Translations under genes and position numbers: made by a program
The notes under the pieces: model-generated
Database searches by the model: none
Told to the model about the DNA's origin: nothing
Seen by the model: only the letters and a program-made list of their open reading frames with translations
Source: Alisma plantago-aquatica
Lineage: Eukaryota > Streptophyta > Magnoliopsida > Alismatales > Alismataceae
Direction: 5' to 3'
DNA: 64,000 nucleotides
Assembly (NCBI GenBank): GCA_963693085.1
Contig: OY856409.1
Span: 1,340,289,415-1,340,353,414, forward strand
Shown here: positions 59,783 to 64,000 of the stretch, one piece after another
Numbering within the stretch: the first letter of the stretch is position 1
How the letters are laid out: the number at the start of each line of letters is the position of its first letter

Positions 59783-60541
59783 AGGATTTCATCCTGAAAT
59801 CTAAGAAAAGATATAGAAGAATATCATATCATCTAATCGTTCACCTCTCTAGACATCAAATTATAAAGTCTTTCATTTTATCTTTCTTTCATATGACATT
59901 TTTTTCATTTAATGGATATTTCATCCTTTGTCATCATCATATCTCACCTTGAGTATTACAAACACTTACTTAAAAGATATTAGTAATACATCATTTATCC
60001 ACACCTGATTCACATCACCTTTCTCATCCTTTTAAAATTTTGATTGTGTATCTCATGGGTAAGATTATGACTCATTCGCATAATATCATCTGCATTCATC
60101 AATTTCCTTTATGAAGAAAATCATCTAGTGTGCATCATAGTTCGTAGGTTTTCTCACAATTTTAGATTTCATACTAAAATTCAAACTCATTAGAGATCGT
60201 CTTCATAATCCATTAAGCTTTCATCTTTCTTATATGAAATTTCATTTTTTTCATAGGTTCCATATTGAATTATAAAATCCTTTTCTCTTTCACCATTTTA
60301 TTACCATTCTTTTTTATGCATGTTATTATACTACCAAACTATGTTCATCTAGATACTTGGTCATGGCATCCAGAAGAAGTACAGTCTACAATTCCATACT
60401 AGCTTAGCTCAATACCCAAATACTTAACCAGAGTATCTGGATACTGGATTCAGCCAGTATGCACATCATTTAGGTTATATTCAACATCCACATTATCTTT
60501 GAATCATAAATCCTATTGTCCCTGTAGACTCATCTAACCTA
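59783..60541 (-). other. Interior of the long-LTR element
   Basis: About 760 bp, AT-rich with many TTTCAT and ATCATC words. No reading frame of note and no gag similarity. Confidence 0.6.
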
Positions 60542-60554
60542 GGCTTTGATACCA
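60542..60554 (-). other. Primer-binding site for initiator tRNA-Met
   Basis: The plus strand reads GGCTTTGATACCA, the complement of TGGTATCAAAGCC. Its place next to the LTR start fixes the minus orientation. Confidence 0.85.
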
Positions 60555-60558
60555 CATT

Positions 60559-63500
60559 TTTTGGGACCCACTCTTTTGATCAGGATAAATACCAACCATT
60601 AGAGATAATCCCATAACATAAACCTAGATTATGAAATAAAACAATGAATTCTCATCAAAAGGTGAATAAACAATATACGAAAAACACAAATAATTTTTTT
60701 CCCTTTTTCATTCTTCACAAATTCATAAATCTATGTCACACCAAGGACATCACATTTTAGATATCACAAATGTTATTCAGCTCCATTAAAACCAAAATCA
60801 AATCTTGTTCTCATATGCGGTTCAATTTACATCAGATACATGTACATTGATGAGCAAACTTAGCCTACAACCCATCCCGGGAAAGAGAGAGTATAAGGAC
60901 ATTCTAATATATCTAGATTATGCTATTTATATCTTCTTTGTCCCGACCTCTCCACTGGATAGCATTATACCTAAAAACATTTGAAACAACCTCATGAGAC
61001 TCATATAGAGCCCTAGTGAGTGGATATCTCCCACTCAAGCTAGGTACATGCATCAGCATCAAATTAAGTATAATAAACTTAACAGAAACATGCATATATT
61101 GGAAAGTCTAGCAGATAATTCTATCATGAGTCAAATCTATCTTGCAATGGTAATCTAATCTAATAGATAAGGTAATCATGTAAACCAATTATAACTTTAA
61201 AACTTCTTTTAGAGCATGTCTATGAACAAATCAACATATACTTCTAATTCAGATTAAGAATCTTACTGCATGAGTAATAAGTCAAGTTCTAAGCATTTTG
61301 AACCATTACATAACAATAACATTATCTTTGTGACACTCCACCAGCCGGACCAAGAACACGTCATGTAGTCCTGAAGCTGAAGTACACATAAAACATTTTG
61401 ACTAAACAATACTATAAAATAGCAAGAAATCCAACTCATATTCAGAATGGATATAAATCCCATCATTTATAACTTGTCAACATGACATCATAATTGAAAT
61501 AGAAAATTTCCATAGCAACATGATTACTTTCCACAACAAGAAGCATAGTCAACAATGACAAATCATCAAGTTACAACATAAGGAATGTAACAACCATTGA
61601 AATCATGTTCTACACGGCTTATCATCTTTTATTAATTTGCCCTGAAACTACTTGTCTTGTACCTCACCAAGTAGAAGTCACCACGCCTAATTCTCGTGTC
61701 AATGACTCACCGTCCCTATCTTAGGGTTTATCCGGCCAGCCTAAGATATCAACAACAGACCCTGGCCACCTCAGGGTTTCCTAAAGAGGCTCACGTCCTC
61801 ATCTCGGGTACACGAGATAGCAACCAACAAAATAGTATATCACATATCACAATATTTCACATATTTTTCATTTCACATTTCACATATTTCATTTCAGCAT
61901 AGTCTATTCCATCTGGACATAGACTTTCACAACAAGGATTAAGGGCCAGATCCACTCCAGATGACTCACTCCTAAATCTTGGTGGTCTAACCTTTAAGGT
62001 CTCAGTCCGCACTCTGGAATTCCTTCTCATAATTCATCGATTACTAGAAGGATATCCATTTTGTTTCCCTAGTGTGGTCCTCGGGGGAAACTCACGGGGT
62101 TTAGGGAACCTAACTAGATGTTCCATCATTTCACTTATTATTAATCTCTTTTACTCATCTTAGAAGAATTCAGAACATCATATATTGTATTTGTGTTTTC
62201 TCCCATAACTAGAATAACCTGAAACAGATTAAGTTTATCAATAAGGACAATGATCAAAGCAAGAAGCACAATAAATCTGTATATTGCAACACATATGATT
62301 ATTTCTATCTTCTTCTTCATCTCATAGCAATCATCAGCAGTGGGCTTTCAGCCCGAGACATAATCTAATTGTTCAATATTTACCCCATCAGGGTTTTATC
62401 ATCATCAGTGGGCTTTCAACCCCAGACATAATCTTATTGTCCAACATTTACCCTTATCAGGGTTTCTCAAAATGTAAGGACTGCATATTAAATTCAATTT
62501 CAACATATTCCTTATCACTTCATTGTATATCACAGTTCTTAACAAATATTAGCAGATGCAGTAGAACTAGAAACAATAAAAGCATATATACATCATGTAT
62601 CATTCATCATATTCAGAATAGCTTTATCATACAACATATGCTTGTTCCATCCAATCTTAATAGATGCAAAAAATTTCCATGCATATACATGCATAACAGA
62701 CTTAGTTATCTTCTTCTTTTATTTCACATTCTTCATATGGGGTTACTAATCAACACATGTTGATTATCATTTGAATTCCATCAAAAAAGATCATTCTCAT
62801 AGTACAAGTATTCCATCAAACAATCACAATACAAGAACACATTCTTGTAAATCACTTCAAATGTTTGAATTTCATCTTTTAGTTGAATTCAACTACAGTT
62901 ATGTGCATCCCTTAATCCCTCATTTGAGATTATCATTTACTAGCATCATCAAACTCATCATTTTAAGGTAAGAGTTACATTCTTAGAATCATATACTAAT
63001 TCCAATCTTTTTCCTTTATTTTATATTCAGTAGTCTCACCTTCTTTCATTGCATGTTCATTACATCATTCTTACCAATCTTTCTTGATTCACCTTACATA
63101 CAATGTTTCTCTTCTACTTAACATTTATCAAAGTACAGTTATTAGTACATTTCATTTAATTTGGGTTAAGCCACATGTTATTAAAATAAAAGATAAAATA
63201 CTTCATCATACTATATTCATTAGTTTCATCTTTATCTTGCAAACACCATTAAGTACATCTTGTTCATATTGTCCCTTATATTTAGATAAGTGTACCTTGT
63301 CATTCACTACTAATGTCATTCCCATAATCAACAATGATCTTTGTTTATTATACTAAAATAGATGCATTATACTTAGATGATATTAGTAAAACTCATCACA
63401 TTCAATTGAAGTATTAATACTTACATTCAACATTAACATCATATACAAGTTCTAGCTTCATCACTCATAATCGTCTTAATACTAAACATCTAGGATTTTC

Positions 63501-64000
63501 AAGAAGTCAACCTTATTTCAACACATCATAAGAGCCATATCACTAAGAAATTTTATAATGATGCATAGAGGTTCATTAGGGCTATTCACACACATGGAAA
63601 CCCTAGTTTCCATTTTCACATATTTCATTCATGAATCATAAGTATACATTGATTAATTGACTCATTTGATTCACTTCCTCAAAACAAATCCTAATCAAGA
63701 TATGTGGTCATTCAATTCCATTAACATTCCATAATACACTTGTATAATACAATCTAGTACAATTTAAATATGATTTTATGCATGCCAATTCAATTCTAAG
63801 CATATCGGCCATTGGGCTGATTTTTAGGAAAAATTCGCATGAAATAGAATTTTCATCTATCTATAGGATTCTACATGGATCCTCAATCAATATATCAGGA
63901 ACTAATCAAGTTCTAATCAATGAGAAATAATCAAAATTAGTAGAAGTTGATCCCCTAATATCTTTCCCAAATCAAATCCAATCACATACAAGCAAGGTTT
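60559..64000 (-). repeat. 5' LTR (right copy), runs off the window
   Basis: Aligns with 56516-58241 up to 62286, then has about 1.53 kb not found in the left copy, and aligns again from 63811 (copy 1: 58238 onward) to the window edge. It carries a 68-bp tandem duplication at 62327-62468. Confidence 0.85.
62327..62468. repeat. Tandem duplication, unit about 70 bp
   Basis: Two copies, each with ATCATCAGCAGTGGGCTTTC (or ATCATCATCAGTGGGCTTTC), GACATAATCT and a final TCAGGGTTT. Confidence 0.85.

Larger units (their letters stand above)
56516..64000 (-). mobile_element. Minus-strand LTR element with very long LTRs and tiny interior
   Basis: Two direct repeats start at 56516 and about 60559 with the shared text GGGACCCACTCTTTTGATCA. 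On the minus strand the order is 5' LTR (from beyond 64000 to 60559), tRNA-iMet primer site (60554-60542), about 0.8 kb of non-coding DNA, a polypurine tract (59782-59768) and the 3' LTR (59760-56516). No gag or pol, so it is a LARD-like or deleted non-autonomous element. It inserted into the Tat remnant; TTACA (56511-56515) would be one target duplication. In about 140 bases hand-aligned at the LTR starts I count about 11 differences. Confidence 0.85.

Noticed and set aside
57219..61466. Pair of similar 67-residue frames (57219-57422 and 61263-61466)
   Set aside because: They occur because the LTR is duplicated; no family similarity or start context supports a protein.
62287..63810. The 1.53 kb extra sequence as an inserted transposon
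   Set aside because: No terminal inverted repeats or TG...CA ends; the 4-bp flanking repeat fits deletion in the other LTR better.

Overview
The window is a gene-poor, heterochromatin-like stretch of a flowering-plant nuclear genome. I see no host gene, tRNA, rRNA or CRISPR array. Nearly everything is a transposable element: Ty3/gypsy LTR retrotransposons of several lineages, a Ty1/copia scrap, an L1-type LINE fragment and one complete CACTA (En/Spm) DNA transposon. The order (monocot or dicot) cannot be decided from sequence alone.

Layout. 1-6963: minus-strand Athila-type element with LTR, tRNA-Asp primer site, decayed gag, no pol, an internal TATA box and an Athila ORF-1-type reading frame that runs off the left edge. 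6964-7278: copia integrase scrap. 7279-about 27040: plus-strand LTR element with tRNA-iMet primer site and almost no coding capacity; its interior is split by a CACTA element at 10687-23680. 27041-33781: plus-strand Athila gag-pol remnant. 33782-40566: one LTR that serves as 3' LTR of that remnant and 5' LTR of a second body to its right; a 3.9-kb solo LTR with clean 5-bp target duplications is inserted in it (35019-38945). 40572-42100: second Athila body, then LINE reverse transcriptase (42130-42980, minus). 43150-49000: LTR-like and untranslated DNA. About 49000-56515: plus-strand Tat/Ogre-lineage gag-PR-RT-RNase H remnant. 56516-64000: minus-strand element with very long LTRs and only about 0.8 kb between them; its 5' LTR runs off the right edge.

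The CACTA element is the most remarkable object. It has CACTA/TAGTG ends, a CTA target duplication and dense arrays of two palindromic motif families. It carries a TnpD transposase broken by a single TGA. Its spliced TnpA-like gene is fused to a Ulp1 (C48) cysteine protease domain; the His, Asp, Gln and Cys residues are present and the resolved exons join in phase. A third gene, related to Athila ORF-1, has its own TATA box and lies between two blocks of subterminal-type repeats. Near the left end lies a near-perfect 364-bp palindrome. Transposase, putative DNA-binding/protease protein and their probable binding sites would normally act together on the element ends; whether the copy is active cannot be told from sequence.

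Most other elements are old: stop codons are frequent, many explainable as C-to-T changes (CGA to TGA, CAG to TAG, CAA to TAA), and CG dinucleotides are scarce from about 24 kb onward.
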